64,000 nt of DNA from Gambelia wislizenii (taxonomy: Eukaryota > Chordata > Lepidosauria > Squamata > Crotaphytidae): positions 224,978,501 to 225,042,500 of the forward strand of contig JAUMIR010000004.1 in NCBI GenBank assembly GCA_030847615.1, written 5' to 3'. Below, one piece after another: positions 1 to 19,155 of the stretch; positions within the stretch are counted from its first letter, which is position 1; every line of letters begins with the position of its first letter. A program made the translations under genes and the position numbers. Below the pieces are notes generated by a model. It saw nothing but the letters and a program-made list of their open reading frames with translations. It was not told where the DNA came from and did no database searches.

Positions 1-3000
1 CCCAGGCAGAGCTCTCTGCTAGACCCTGAATTTGTACTGGAATCAAAGCCTGAAGTGTGCAGCAGCCCAACGACAGAATAATGTTCAGTGAACATACACA
101 AACCCTAAACCACAGTGATAACTTTAAACTCTTTTTCACATGCTCCAGCCCTACTTGGCCCCCCTTGCCAACCTTGAGAAATCTTAACAGGAGCCCATTT
201 TCCCGCCTTCTGCCCACCTAGCCAAACACTTGTACATGAAAGGTTTTAAAATGAGACTGAAAATGAGAGGCGGTTTTTCTGGAAAGTTAACTCAATGAAG
301 ATGACAGTGTAGTGCCATAGTACAGGATTGCCAGCAAATAACATCAGTTTTTTATGGAGATTAACATTTTTGCTAGGCTTCAGTGGGAAAGCTTAGAGTT
401 TCTTCTACAGCTAAGGCATTTCTCTGGCACCCTCATCCTTAGGGTTGAGTATGTTTCTTGGCCAAATTTCAAAAACTCTCTTCAGGCAAACAATTCAAGC
501 CAGTTCAAGCTGCCTGGTTAGAAAAAGAAGCACAGCATGATTCCTTCCTTTTTCATGTAAGAATTCCACTCACTTCCACTTGCATACTAAAACATAAACC
601 CATAAAACAAATATCCACCGGGACGTGTGTGGCCAAGTAGTATCAGAAGGTGATCAAAAGGGTGTGACCAGGCAATAACAGGGCAAAACCTATTAATGAG
701 GAAGCACAAACAAAACTACTATTTTAAAGAGAAAAATCTTGGAATTTATATACTGAATTTAGGAAAACCAGAAAAAGAAAAAAGGCAAATGAGCAAGACT
801 TTGCCTTCTCCAATCCCTCCTGCTGAGTTGAGTACAAACTACATTTGCACTTTGAACTCATTTGCAGCAACAGAAGTAAGTAGAGGACAAAGGGGAGAAG
901 TGGGAGGAAGAGAGAGAATCTGGGACATTTTAAAAGCTGCTGAGAAAGTGGGATGGCAGAGGATTAACTAGGGCTGTCTGTACCAAGCCACGACAGTTCA
1001 AGTATATGTAACTCAGGGTGGACAACCTCAGGCTCTTGGTCTTAATCTGGGGTTCCCCAGATGGCCAAACCCCCTTTCCTATGATTTAGTGGTTTTCTAG
1101 TTTCTCTAGTTCTTTTTTCTCCCATTCTGGAAGGTTGAACTGCTTGTCCTAAGACATGATTGCTGACAGCAAGGCCCTTAAGCTAAAAAAAAATACTTAT
1201 ACTTGCGGTGCTACCCTTTTGCCTCACCCACCACTGGAATGTGGCCCCCAGGAACTTCTCTGAAATTAAATTTAGCCCACCCTTGGCATAAAACAACCCA
1301 GGACATAAGAATCTTCCTCTGCGGATGGACAATGACAGCAAGGCAAGCCGCAACCAGGCTGATAAGGACATGAAGAGCAGAGCACTAGATAGATAACCAG
1401 TCTTGTCTCCCTAAATGAAGATATGGGTGTTTCTCACTTCTTTTTAAAGGATTCAGCCTGATCAGCATTTTCCCAGCCATCAAATGATGGCCTGAATCTT
1501 CTTGTTGGTTCCAACTAGAGTAGAGGTATTAATTCAGTTGGATTTATCTTTGTGTGGACTCAAAAATCAACAACTGATTCAATGGATTTGTTCTGGTTGG
1601 GGCTGACCAGTAGGATTTGTGCCATTAACTTTTGTTACTTGAAATTTTTCATTTTAATTATATATGATGGAGATTCTTGCTTTCTTGAGTCTTGATGACC
1701 CAGCCTAGTCTTCTACTGAGTACCACCAGACCGTCTCTACAGATCATCTCTCTCCCAGGCAGGGTTCTAGAACAGCTGGCCCAAGGATGAGTCACCAGCT
1801 CGTTCTGTGGGGAACGCTTAGTAAATAGGATATATCCTCCAGGCAATCACAGCTCTGGAGAATCAAAAGCTATTCATAATTTCTTGCTGTTCGGTACCAG
1901 AGCATCGCTTTAGTTTCATTCCACAAAATGGAGAATTTGCTGGCAACAGTGAAAAGTGACTTTTTAATTTCATTGCTTTTTAAATCTATGCTCAGCTTAC
2001 AAGCTTTTCTACTTTGATCACCTGCCATCACAAAGATATAAATAGAACATAATGTTTCTGAAAGACATTCTACATTTAAATAGTATCCAGAATCTCTGAC
2101 AAATAGTGAAAAGCTTTGAACTCAGTCATAACACAGACTTCATACTTAATTTATAGTGTGGAGGGAGGGGGAAGCCTGTTAACAATGTAAAGGGTGAAAG
2201 AGAAAATTTACCTTTGAATTCTCTACTCTTTTGTCCCATCTTTGATATTAAATGTCAGGGTTTAGGGAGTTTGTGGCTTATTTAGTTTAGGCTTGCACAT
2301 AAAATAAATAATTGCGTTGAACTACTATGGTGGCAGCAGCAAAGAAAAAAATGTACTCTTTGTTATTTGATGAAGTCTGCACTTCAAACCGAGCTGGCAC
2401 TGCATAAAGTTGATCACTAGGTCACATACATTATAAGGCCATAACATAGGACAAATCTGGGATGTGCTCATTTATGGAACTATAAAGATTTTTACATATT
2501 TGTTGCTTCCCACCAAGATATAAACAAAGTATAGGCTTTCAGCAGAGGTGCAAAATTTAGGGACCAATGAGATTTTGCTGGGGTGAACTTAGAGAGGAGA
2601 TAAGATATAAGTACAGGAAGAGTAATAAACCTGCCAAAACTGTGGTATTCTGGTCTGAACACAGCTCCATATTGTTTTTCCATGCAGTTTTTCTGCATGG
2701 AAGCAACCTCTAACAAATAGAGCACAACATTAGTCTTCATCTACTGCTCAACTTGCAACCAATCACATAATATAAAGTGACATACTTGTTTCTCGGCAGA
2801 TCTCAGCAGGATACATACCACTGCTGAAGGAAAATTTGTAATTTTGCTGACATTATTAAAAGTCTGTGTGCAAAGGAAATAAATCCTTTGCAGCCATATT
2901 CTCTTCTTGAGCAAATGTATATCAACTATGATATGCATGGGCTTCAATCATACTGTATCAAATTTGTAAGAGCCTTTCTCAATATAGTTGACCTACTTTT

Positions 3001-3417
3001 TGGACAACACTGCTTTAGAAATAATTGTTTTAGAACAACAAAGATGGTTCCATGACAAATGCTCTTTGGTCACTAGGCCACTGACAACATGTCTGAATAA
3101 TCTGATGGAACATAAAATTAAAGGTTTGGTCTTTGAGCTCTTCCTTAACCTTGGATGGCAAGAGTCTCATTTCTGAGTAAACAGGCATTCAGGTTGGGCT
3201 GGGAAAAAGAAATAGAGAAGTTAACGGAGAAGACATAAGCTTTATTTGCTGTGAGTTAAGAACAGATCCCAAATACATTAGTGATTTAAGCAGCAGAGAT
3301 ACTGCAGCAATCACAGGCCCTGAGGTCAGTAGACCCAACATTTCCAAAGCCCTGCTGGGCTCCTATCAACAGGACAGAAGTGAGGGGAGTCTGTCATTCC
3401 CTGCTTTCCCTCTAGGG

Positions 3418-3419
3418 CT

Positions 3420-3467
<48 letters not shown>

Positions 3468-3468
3468 T
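3418..3468. repeat. (CTTT)n microsatellite
   Basis: About twelve uninterrupted CTTT units, followed by unique sequence. Confidence 0.95.
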
Positions 3469-4037
3469 GCTATTTCCCTCTGTATGCAAGCAGTGGGAAT
3501 TTTTCCATGTTGAGGTCACAGAGCTAGTCTGGAAAAGCCTTGAGTTCTTTGGACTAAGGTAAGCAAAGTGCAGCCCTTTAGATGATGCTGGACTTCAATT
3601 CCTATCAGCCTTAACCAATGATGAATAATGCTGGTATTTGCAGACCACATCTGAAAGGCTGCCCATTGCCAACTCCTGGTGTAGATTCAGAGCTTTTCCT
3701 GCTGTGCCCAGGCTATACCCAACATGCACACACCCAGCCTTCCACCCTCTTCAGCGTAAGGGCTCTAGTATCAAATAGGGAAAGTCTGTAGAAAGATCCA
3801 TGGCAGCTGGGAAGCGGGTATCTAAGATATGATCTTTTGTACAGCCTCTGGTTATTGCTTGGCTAGTTGCCAAAAATGAGAAAAAAGACCCATCGAACTT
3901 TGCCATTGTCTTGTCTATTTTATTCAGAAAGATACCTCAGAGTTCTGCTAGTTTGGCTTGATATGGTGCAGGAACACAGTGCTCACACCACCTGCCCATC
4001 CAGTTCTTGATATGTTGCTGGATCCAGTTCTTTAGGT

Positions 4038-4062
4038 GTTTTGTTTTGTTTTGTTTTGTAGA
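4038..4062. repeat. (TTTTG)n short microsatellite
   Basis: About five tandem GTTTT units. Confidence 0.85.
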
Positions 4063-4449
4063 CCTGCAAAAGCACATCATTCATCCCCTGCAGTTGCTTG
4101 TATCAATTCACAGAATAAAATCTTTGCAGGAGAAACTTCAGTGAATCTTGTGGCATCTTATAGATAAGCCAGTTGTATTTGGCATAAACTTTTGTGGCCT
4201 GCAGCCCAATTCAGATGAATAATGCATCTACTGAATTGCAGTTTGGCCCACAAAACCTTAACACCAAATAAAACCTGTTCATTTTTAAAGTGATGCAATG
4301 CTCTCCATTGCTTTTGCTGCAGTGAAACAACATGGTGATATTCCCCCCCCCCAAAAAAAGTGGGGGGGGGAGCCATGCCAAAGTACAAGTCATATCCCTT
4401 TGCCATATGTACATTCTCTTACCCAGCCTCAGGGCCCTTTCACACACAC

Positions 4450-4881
4450 AGTTACAGCTCTATATTCTCCTTTAACTGACTTGGCAACATCCTATGGAAT
4501 CCTTGGATTTGTACTTCGTTGTTGTTGTGTGCCTTCAAGTAGTTTCTGACTTACAGCAATCCTAAGAAGAACTTATCATGCGAGGGGGGAGTTGGCAAGA
4601 CTTGTTCAGAGGGGGTTTGCCTTTGGCTTCCTCTGAGGCTGGGAGAGTGTGACTTGCCCAAGGCCACCCAGTAGGTTTCCATGGTTGAGCAGAGATTCAA
4701 ACCCTAATCTCCAGGGTCTTAGTTCAACACTCAAACCACTACACAACACTGGTTCTCCTTTACAGTTGGGGGGGGGCATTTAGAATTATCAGCTAGATTG
4801 ATCTAGTGCTTCAACAAACTGCAGACTCCAGGATTCCATAGGATATTGCTATGGCAGTTAAAGTGGAATCATAGCACTATA
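4450..4881. mobile_element. Palindromic MITE split by a SINE
   Basis: The left arm (about 4450-4509) and right arm (about 4811-4881) are inverted copies; both carry the block ATCCTATGGAATCC or its complement and a TTTAACTG core. The same hairpin family recurs at 16556-16772 and 42011-42239. A tRNA-type SINE lies between the arms, so it inserted after the MITE. Confidence 0.65.
4510..4760 (-). mobile_element. tRNA-derived SINE (minus orientation)
   Basis: Read on the minus strand it has the tRNA-like head (a box-B-like GGTTTGAATCTC stretch), then CATGGAAACC, CTTGGGCAAGTCACACTCTC, and a tail ending CAAGTCGTTT-like then TTGAAGGCACACAACAAC. The same family is at 6822, 52690 and 58910. It sits inside an older hairpin MITE. 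Confidence 0.85.
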
Positions 4882-5211
4882 CAGGTTGCCCCCTGTGGAT
4901 GCCGTGGGTTGGTATCCATGGTTTCACTTACCCACAATTGGGGTGAAAGGTCTCTCTAGGCATCTGGAGGTCCATAGAGTCGTGCTGGAGGTGATCTCTC
5001 TAGGCATTGGGAGGTCTTCAAGTGTGATTCTATGGTCAACTTCCACCAGATGTTGATTATAGAGTTGTATCAGATGCCTAGAGAGGCATCTTCTCTAGGC
5101 ATTTTCTAGGTCCTCCTGTGTGATTCTATGGCGATTTGCTAATATACATAGTTTCACCTATCTGTATTAACTCCAGGAATATATCCCCTGTGAAAAAGTG
5201 GGGGTGACTTG
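4882..5211. mobile_element. Tigger/pogo-like nonautonomous DNA transposon
   Basis: Flanked by TA on both sides (4880-4881 and 5212-5213). The ends are imperfect inverted repeats: CAGGTTGCCCCCTGTGG on the left, the complement of GGGGGTGACTTG on the right. The interior repeats the motif CTCTCTAGGCAT, also found at 15294-15420 and 26958-27208, so these share a family. No coding capacity. Confidence 0.6.
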
Positions 5212-5541
5212 TAATTATGTAATGTGAATGAGTTCCAGGTAAAAGAAAATGAAATGTAATGAAATGTAAATAGCTGGTGAGATACATTTAATCAGTTTCT
5301 ACTGCTTCAGAGTATTCTAAGGCATTCAGCATCTGTGTGATGGGTGAACATTATTTATAAGAATGTTACACATCTGTTACACATTACACGTTACGAAATT
5401 ATGGGCAGCTTTTTAATTAAGGGATGTCTCTTCCTGGCTGCACATCACACCATGTAAGCGTCCATCTAATATTAAGTTGGGAGAAAAAAGAGTTGATCTT
5501 CCAGCTCTTGGCCATCTAAGTAACTTGACACTTCAGAGTAA

Positions 5542-12192
<6,651 letters not shown>

Positions 12193-15100
12193 AAACTGAG
12201 TGCTCCACCATCTTCAAAACATAACTGAAAAGAACCACAAGTGCTGGTACTGATCATCTCTCCATTACGTACAATGTAAATCTTATGAATTGCCTTTTTA
12301 AAATAAAATTTAAAAGATGGAAAACAATGTTTTCCTCTACTTGGTAGAACTACATCATAAAATTGTTGGCACAACATTCAGCAACCGAAACCACCTGTGG
12401 CAAGAATCATGCCAAAAGATGGCACTTATATTCAAAACCATGCTGTGTGGATTCCTTCATATGCACCGAAGACCTGCCATTCATTCTTACTGTCTTTTCT
12501 TCAGTGACCTGCTAATTCACTTCAGGCATTTTTCATCTGACTCCAAAGAAAGCTGAAGCCCTTGGTGTTGTCTTGGGCAAAAACATGTTGGACAAAAGCT
12601 GAAACAAGGCCTGTCATCACGCTGGGTCATTAGTTCTACTGAACACTTCTTTCTGTCTGAGAGCACCTTAGAAAGATGAGAGGGGATACAAAGACCCACT
12701 CTGAAGAATCTACCTGTCTTTGACAATTTTCAAGAATCATCCCTGGAGAATCTTTTGGCTGGCTGTCACCTTTTGATTTTGTGAGGGAAATGCAAGGAGG
12801 ATTCCTCATCATCCATCTCTTTCATTTGGTGGACTCCTTTGCTGCAGAAAGCAATTTTTGAAATTACTCCAGCTACAGGGATACTTGGTAACAACCTTTG
12901 CCACCAGAACAGGATGAGGCTGCCTTCTACCTGGTTTGGGTACATGCTGTCATTTTCTCTGTGTAGATCCTGGGTGGCATGGCAGCTCTGTGGATATGGC
13001 ACACCAACTTCCTGCAGATGCTACCAACTCTGAAAAAAGCCTCCCCCAAGCTAATCCCCTCCAGCAGTGTTGGACTGCAACTTCCATAAAACCCCAGCCA
13101 GCTCTGGAGTTGTAGTCCAACACATCTGGAAGGTATTAGGTTGAAAAAGGTTCAAGGCAGAGACATTAGCTCAAAATAATGGTAGGGCTGATTTTACTTT
13201 GTATGCATGACCTTTTTTTAAGAGCTGGGACTTCTGTTAAGTAGAACACTACCTGTTGTAAATAACAAAATACGTTTTTATGAGTGGTTCAGCATGATGC
13301 TGAGAACCAAAGCATTTGGTAAAAACCTAGAGGTGGGATTGTCTTTAAGTTGTTGTTTTTCCCCAATATACCAGTTCCTCTCTTATCTAACTGATCCTAG
13401 CACACTGGAAGGCATTATGGATCCAGTCCTTCAAAGCACTTTGACTAATCCCACCAGCATCCATGTAGTTACTTTGAGTCAGATGAACATATCTGAATAT
13501 GCCTCATAGCCAGAAGCCTCATCCTCTTTCAGCAGCTAAGCTCTTATCTGTGTTCATCCTAAGCAGTTATGGTGATCGTGACTCCAGTTCTTAGTCTTCT
13601 CCACTGCTAAAAGAAATTTAATCATACATGGTCCAAATTGGTCGTACTTAGATTACAGCTATTTTTAAATTAAGCATGCCTGATTTGATTTCCCCTGCCT
13701 GATTTCAGCGGGTCTTCTCTTAAGGATGATTAAGGGTCAAACTACACATAAGTCTCAATCCTATTTGTAATCCCATCTAGAGGAGACCCATTGACGCAAT
13801 TGTTGAATGGCATCTCAACACTTAAGTAAATTCTACTCATTTGCATGGGCCTACTCTAGCATAAGCTACCAGTAGGATTCAGGCCAGTAGATTAAACATA
13901 TGCAGCATGCAACTTGGGGCCTGTTTCTTGCTCTAGAGTAGCTGTGTGCAGCCATGGTCTAGATTGGTCTTGGTGTAAGCAAGTAAAGGTTTAAACCTTT
14001 CCCATCTGCTTTTTTATTTTTAAAAAAAGTGTGCAGAGGGGATTTAAAAGGGAAGAAAATCACCAGTGGTGCCAATCTGTCCCATTTCCCCTACACACAC
14101 ATGCTGAGCCCAGTCTACATGGAGGCTACCCACAGTTACTCTAGACTGTCTGCAAGTATTGAGCAGGATCTTGGCCATAAAATTCCCTCAGCAAGCATGG
14201 CTGGGGGATATTGGATATTTTAACTTTAATTTTGGACTTTCTCACACTCTGACAAAGTGGGAAAGCACACTGCATTCACTGTTCTTGTTCTGACTATTCT
14301 TACATATGCGCAGATACTGAGCTGAAAGAGGAAGAGGGGAACTGCCCTCATTTCAGACAGAATTTGAAGCTTAAAGTAGCCACATCGGCTCACATTTCCC
14401 AGCAGTATAGTGGAATTCCATGTTCTTGCAACATCCTGAAGATGATGGCTGAGATCCTACATTGTGATCATAACTATGGAGCTCCATCGTCATGGTTGCA
14501 ACTGATGATACCAGGCCCAGATCTATCTTTGCATCCTGCCAGCACCTTAACTGGAGTGTTCTGAGGTGATGGAGGTCAGAGCACTGAGAAATTACAACTG
14601 GCATCCTGTTAGCTGGGATGTTGTAAGTTATGACATTGTAACTGTTTCCTATTCACATTTACTATCATGGTACCATTGCCATGATCGTAAATGCTCCTGA
14701 AGCCCACCTTGAAATCCAGCCAGCGACACCAAGGGATGGAGTTCTGCAGCACTGGTGAGCAGTGTGCTGAAGGATAACACATCCAGCCCTCTCTCATTAG
14801 CAAACCATGGTGTGCTGAGGAGTTGTGACAGGACCCTGCAATGGTCCCTGCTTCTACTCCTTGTACTACAGTTCACTGGAAGGAGGGGGCTGAAGTTGTC
14901 ATCATCCTTGAGTGCCCTTCTCACCAGCAGTGCAGAACTGTCCCTTAGTGTGACTGGCTGGATTTTAAGGTGGGTTTGGGGGGTCAGATCGGGAGATGGA
15001 GTGTAACCACATCATCATGGGTATGTGTCTGCTCCAGAATCTTAACCCATGTCTGTAGCCTCCCAGCCATAATATGCCTTGAGAACAGGCAGCTGGAGGG

Positions 15101-15293
15101 ACCCCTCGGAATCCTGGCACAACTGCTTGTCTGAAGGCATCCACAACTGAGAGTGCATTGTGGACATAATTTCCCATCATTCTGATCTCCAGCACCTCAG
15201 AAACACTCTCTAGTTATTTTGTAGGTCCACCAGCACAATTCTATGGTATGCTTCATCCGGACATTGACCGTAGAGTTTTGCTGGAGGAACTAG
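12193..15293 (+). other. PHACTR1 3' UTR and downstream region
   Basis: Follows the PHACTR1 stop codon. The nearest AATAAA is at 12302-12307, which would give a very short 3' UTR; a longer one is equally possible. A partial MITE near 13060-13145 carries GTTGTAGTCCAACACATCTG-like arms. No other gene seen. Confidence 0.4.
12302..12307 (+). promoter_or_regulatory. Possible PHACTR1 polyadenylation signal
   Basis: First AATAAA after the stop codon, 110 bp downstream. No strong GT-rich element follows, so its use is uncertain. Confidence 0.3.
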
Positions 15294-15420
15294 AGATAAC
15301 ACTTTTCTAGGCATTTGTTGGTCCTCCTGCACGATTCTGTAGTCAACTGAAGTTCAGTTGACTTCAGTTGACCACAGAATCATGCAGGAGGAACTACAAA
15401 TGCCTAGAAAAGTGTTCTCT
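15294..15420. repeat. Near-perfect hairpin, arms about 58 bp
   Basis: Left arm AACACTTTTCTAGGCATTTG is answered by AAATGCCTAGAAAAGTGTT. The centre near 15353 alternates CAACTGAA and TTCAGTTG. The CTAGGCATTT motif ties it to the Tigger-like elements at 4882 and 26958. A related right end, GGGCTGATTGTA, may stop near 15521. Confidence 0.75.
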
Positions 15421-16555
15421 TGGGTAAAAATAAAATAAAAGAGTGGGCCTGTATTAGTGGTTTTTCCACTTTCACCGGTGTCCTCCACCCCAATCCTTGC
15501 AAAAGTTGAGGGCTGATTGTATTGGTCAACAATTATGGGGCAGCATGTCAGAGCCTTAATCCAGGTGGGTCTTTTGCTTTCAGTTAAGCTTAGCTTCCTT
15601 TTTTTGAGAGACCAGGAGGAATTTCCCCTTCCATATTTCAAGGACATGTTGATTTTGTGCCTCCCAACTAAAACAAAAAATTTAACAGCTATAAACTGTA
15701 TCAGTAGAACTCTGCTCTGCACCAACAGGAGATTGCCAAATACTGTAATAAAACATAAACCCTCGTACAAAAAAGTGTATCAGGTTATGTTTGCTGGCTC
15801 TTAAATGCATTGGTTGTTAATGCAGATAAGGATACAGTTCTAGAAACTCCAGCAGGTATCATGTAAGATTATTTTTTGAGAAGGAATGTTTAGAAAGTGT
15901 ACCAGCTATTCTGTTCTACTTGAGACAGTGATGCAGTTGGGTTAAGGAAATCAAGGGTTTATTCTCCCTCTGTATTTCAGTCCAGATTAATTTCTCAGTA
16001 GGCTATTAGTTAACAGTTGAGAAATATTTTACATTCTGCATTTTAGTTTTTGGAATCTATGCTATTTGGGAGCATTTTCATGATATGATTTTTAAAAATC
16101 ATTTCAAGATGGGCTCAATCCAGAGTTATCCAAATGCATGACTGATACTAATCGGGTACTTCATTGGATATGCCCATTTTGCCTACGTTAAGATGCCAAT
16201 ACCCTGGGTTAAGGGTGGATAGCCACACTATATTGCCATTGTGTTCATTGGCACATTTGGAAATATATCTATTGCCTAAGAAAACACTTTGCCAACCTGT
16301 ACCAGCTTCCTTTATCTGCATAAGGTGGGGTGTAGAACCTTGTGCAAAAGGAATAAGGGATTTGCTGCTTTTTTGGCACACAGCCAGGTCCCTATTAAGT
16401 TATGTGTGCACAAATGTGTTCTAAATGTTCGATATTTCTATCATAAACAGAACCAAAGTACTGCTGCACCTGCTTCTGAAAAGAAGGAGCAAATAAATGC
16501 AATTATGTTTTCTCTCCCATGTAAAATGATGGTATTTCCAGACACTTTTGTGGGC

Positions 16556-16772
16556 CTTATTGCACTATATTGTTATAGCACTATTATTCCACTTTAACTG
16601 CTATGGCTGCCTCCTGTGAAATCCTGGGATTTGCAGTTTAGGGAGGGGCATTTAGCACTCTCAGCCAGAGAGCTCTTTGGGTTCACTAAACTACAAACCC
16701 CTGAATTCCACAGGAGGCAGCCATAGCAGTTAAAGTGAACTAATAGTGCTATAACAATGTAGTGCAGTAAGT
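16556..16772. mobile_element. Palindromic MITE with about 100-bp arms
   Basis: TTGCACTATATTGTTATAGC at the left is answered by GCTATAACAATGTAGTGCA at the right. TTTAACTGCTATGGCTGCC and its complement lie further in. Same family as 4450 and 42011. Confidence 0.8.
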
Positions 16773-18193
16773 CTCTACGAGTGAAAATTAGCTTACTTCT
16801 CAGGGTTGTGTATGGTGTGTTCTTTCTGGAGCACAAGGAATCAGCTAAATGCCATGTTCTTCCTTGTCCGTAATTGTCAGATGGCCAGAAATTTTGAGTG
16901 CAGGCTTCCCCCCCCCCCCACTGAAATTTTGAAGCTGGGCAAAAATACTGCTTTCCATGTGCTTTAGTGTCATTCCTTTCAACAGGATTTGTGTAGGAGA
17001 CCTTCCCTTAATTTGACCAAGAAAGAGCCTCTCTTCTCTGGCATGAGCAGTGAACTTTTACATTTATTTGTTATTCAAAATTATGGTTATTCACATGCAG
17101 ATGAAGGTTACCACCGTCCAACTTCCCTTACTGGTTGAACAAAACATCCCCCCCACACACAATATTTGTGAAAGAGTAATGCTTAAAAAGGCCTAAATAC
17201 CCTAAAAGCATCATATCCTATCTGATCTTGGAAGCTAAGCAAGGTCAGCCCTGGCAAGTGTTTGGACTGCCAGCAAATTACAAGGTGCCACAGGCTATAT
17301 TTCAGAGGAAGGAACTGGCAAACCCACCTCTGAGTATTCCTTGCCTAAGAAAACCCTATGAAATTCATGGGGTTGCCATAAGTCGACAGGTGACTGGAAG
17401 GCACATGCACCAGTGCTTAAAAAGGTCACAGATGTTGCAGTAGGAAATAGCAAACAAGGTTGAAAATTATTTCCATATCCAACTTGTTTATCCAGCTTAA
17501 CTTTGTTGTTGTGTGAACATAAAGGCAAAGAAAGGAGACGTGGGTTACTCACCTGTGCATCTCAGTTATCCTGGAACCAGTGCATTTGCCAGTTAACTCT
17601 CCAAGTCAAGTGTATGTACATAGTTTTGTCTTTGTATAGGAGTGAATGTGGTGACAGTCAAGCCTGTGATCTTCCAGTATTGTAATTTAACAGATTATGG
17701 CTGTATGGAATACAAAAAGAAAATGTAAATACCTAGAGCAAACACTAAAACTGAAATCTCTACATCCTAAGGTTTTGTACATATTGAAACTGCATGGTAT
17801 TTAAATTGTCTCGGATGTATGCAGTTTCTTTAAAAAAAATTTAAAAGAAAAATTATTTTGGTCTTGCGTCTTTTGTCAGTAGTTCCTTTGTAATAAGGAG
17901 GGGTAAGAATTGCTTATAGGGTAAGAAAGTCATTTCCACTTGTTTATTATAAGAATTTGCAGGGGTTTTTTTCATATTTTAGATGGAAAGAACAGTCCAA
18001 GATGATTTGTTTAGAGCATCATGGGTAAGATGACGTTTTGGGAGGGGGATACAAACACAGTGTTGGTGACTGGGTGTAAATTCAGGCCAAAGAAAAGAAA
18101 GTGGCTGGAATTCACAATCACAGTTACACTAGAGTTATGCATCTGTAACTTATTTGTATTAACGATTTCTACATATTCAGGATTGTGCCAATA
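16773..18193. other. Region downstream of PHACTR1, no gene
   Basis: Apart from the 5S-derived SINE at 17195-17475 I see no coding signal. The AT-rich stretch 17680-17870 (TGTACATATTGAAACTGC) looks unique and resembles terminal UTR sequence, but no AATAAA is close by. Confidence 0.3.
17195..17475 (+). mobile_element. 5S rRNA-derived SINE, copy 1
   Basis: The head matches the internal part of 5S rRNA: TGATCTTGGAAGCTAAGCAA and GGTCAG. A body follows (ACCTCTGAGTATTCCTTGCC), then a tail CCATAAGTCGACAGGTGACT resembling the tRNA-type SINE tails here. The last 64 bp (17412-17475) match 53658-53721 at 60 of 64 positions. Confidence 0.8.
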
Positions 18194-18201
18194 GTGTAAG
18201 G

Positions 18202-19147
18202 CAGTGCTCCTTAACCTTTTATTTATCAGGGGCACCTTTTAAATAACTTTTGTTCTTGCAGACCCCCAAGACTTAACTCAAATTTTAAAAACAACAACAG
18301 TACCTGAACACTGAACCATTAACAATTACCCCATCCATTAAACCTTCCATCAGAGGTGCCAGAGAAGGAGGGAAGACTTTTATCCTGCCAGTTTGTGGCT
18401 AGAACAGATTGAACGGCAGTGTGCAGGCCCAGCCAGCCAGCCTTTGCTTTGCCCCATGTCATGTGGCCGCATCACTGTCACTCATCTGTTCTGCCCATCC
18501 ATTTTCACCCAACTGCCACCCTCCAGTGTTGGGTAGACACTTTTGGAGTGGAGTGACTTCAGCATGCGCACTCCCTTCCCCCATCCCTCTCCTGATCATT
18601 CACTTGCATGTGTTCCAGTCACCCTATTCCCTTCAGCACAAGTGAATAATTGGGGGAGATTGGGGGGAAGGGAGTGATTACAGGGCACGCACTCCCTTCT
18701 CCCCATCATTCACTCAAGTGCAAGTGACAAAGGCGATCAGATGAAAGGGGGTTCTGTGGATAAAGCAATCAGGTGCTGCTGCAGCACAGCAGCAAGCGGC
18801 TTCTCTTCTACTTCCCACTCCACCCAGCGCTGTCTGCTCTCCACTTTCTCCCTTCCCTGCTTCCTTTCCCCGTTCCTCACCCCATGTGAGTAAGAGGTGG
18901 GAGGAGGGGTTGAAAGGAGAATAAACCACAGCATTCCACTGGAAGGTAGGTTCTTGATGTCTTGTCAATTGGTTTGCTTCCCAGCAGCTGAGGGAGGGAG
19001 GGCCACTGACATGACACAGCAGAGCTGCGAGCACACTCAGCATGTGCTGTCTGTTCAGTATGCAGTTAGATTTTAGGGATTCTTTCTTTCCTTTGCAGAC
19101 CCACTCTGAGTACATCGCAGACCCCTGGAAGTCCAAGAACCCCTGTG
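18202..19147. mobile_element. hAT-like nonautonomous transposon with 8-bp TSD
   Basis: Begins CAGTGCTCCTTAACCTTTT and ends AAGAACCCCTGTG, an imperfect inverted pair. Flanks are GTGTAAGG (18194-18201) and GTGTAAGT (19148-19155), an 8-bp target duplication with one mismatch. Near the left end, CTTGCAGACCCCCAAGACTT matches the copies at 39814, 49711 and 50475. No transposase. Confidence 0.8.
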
Positions 19148-19155
19148 GTGTAAGT

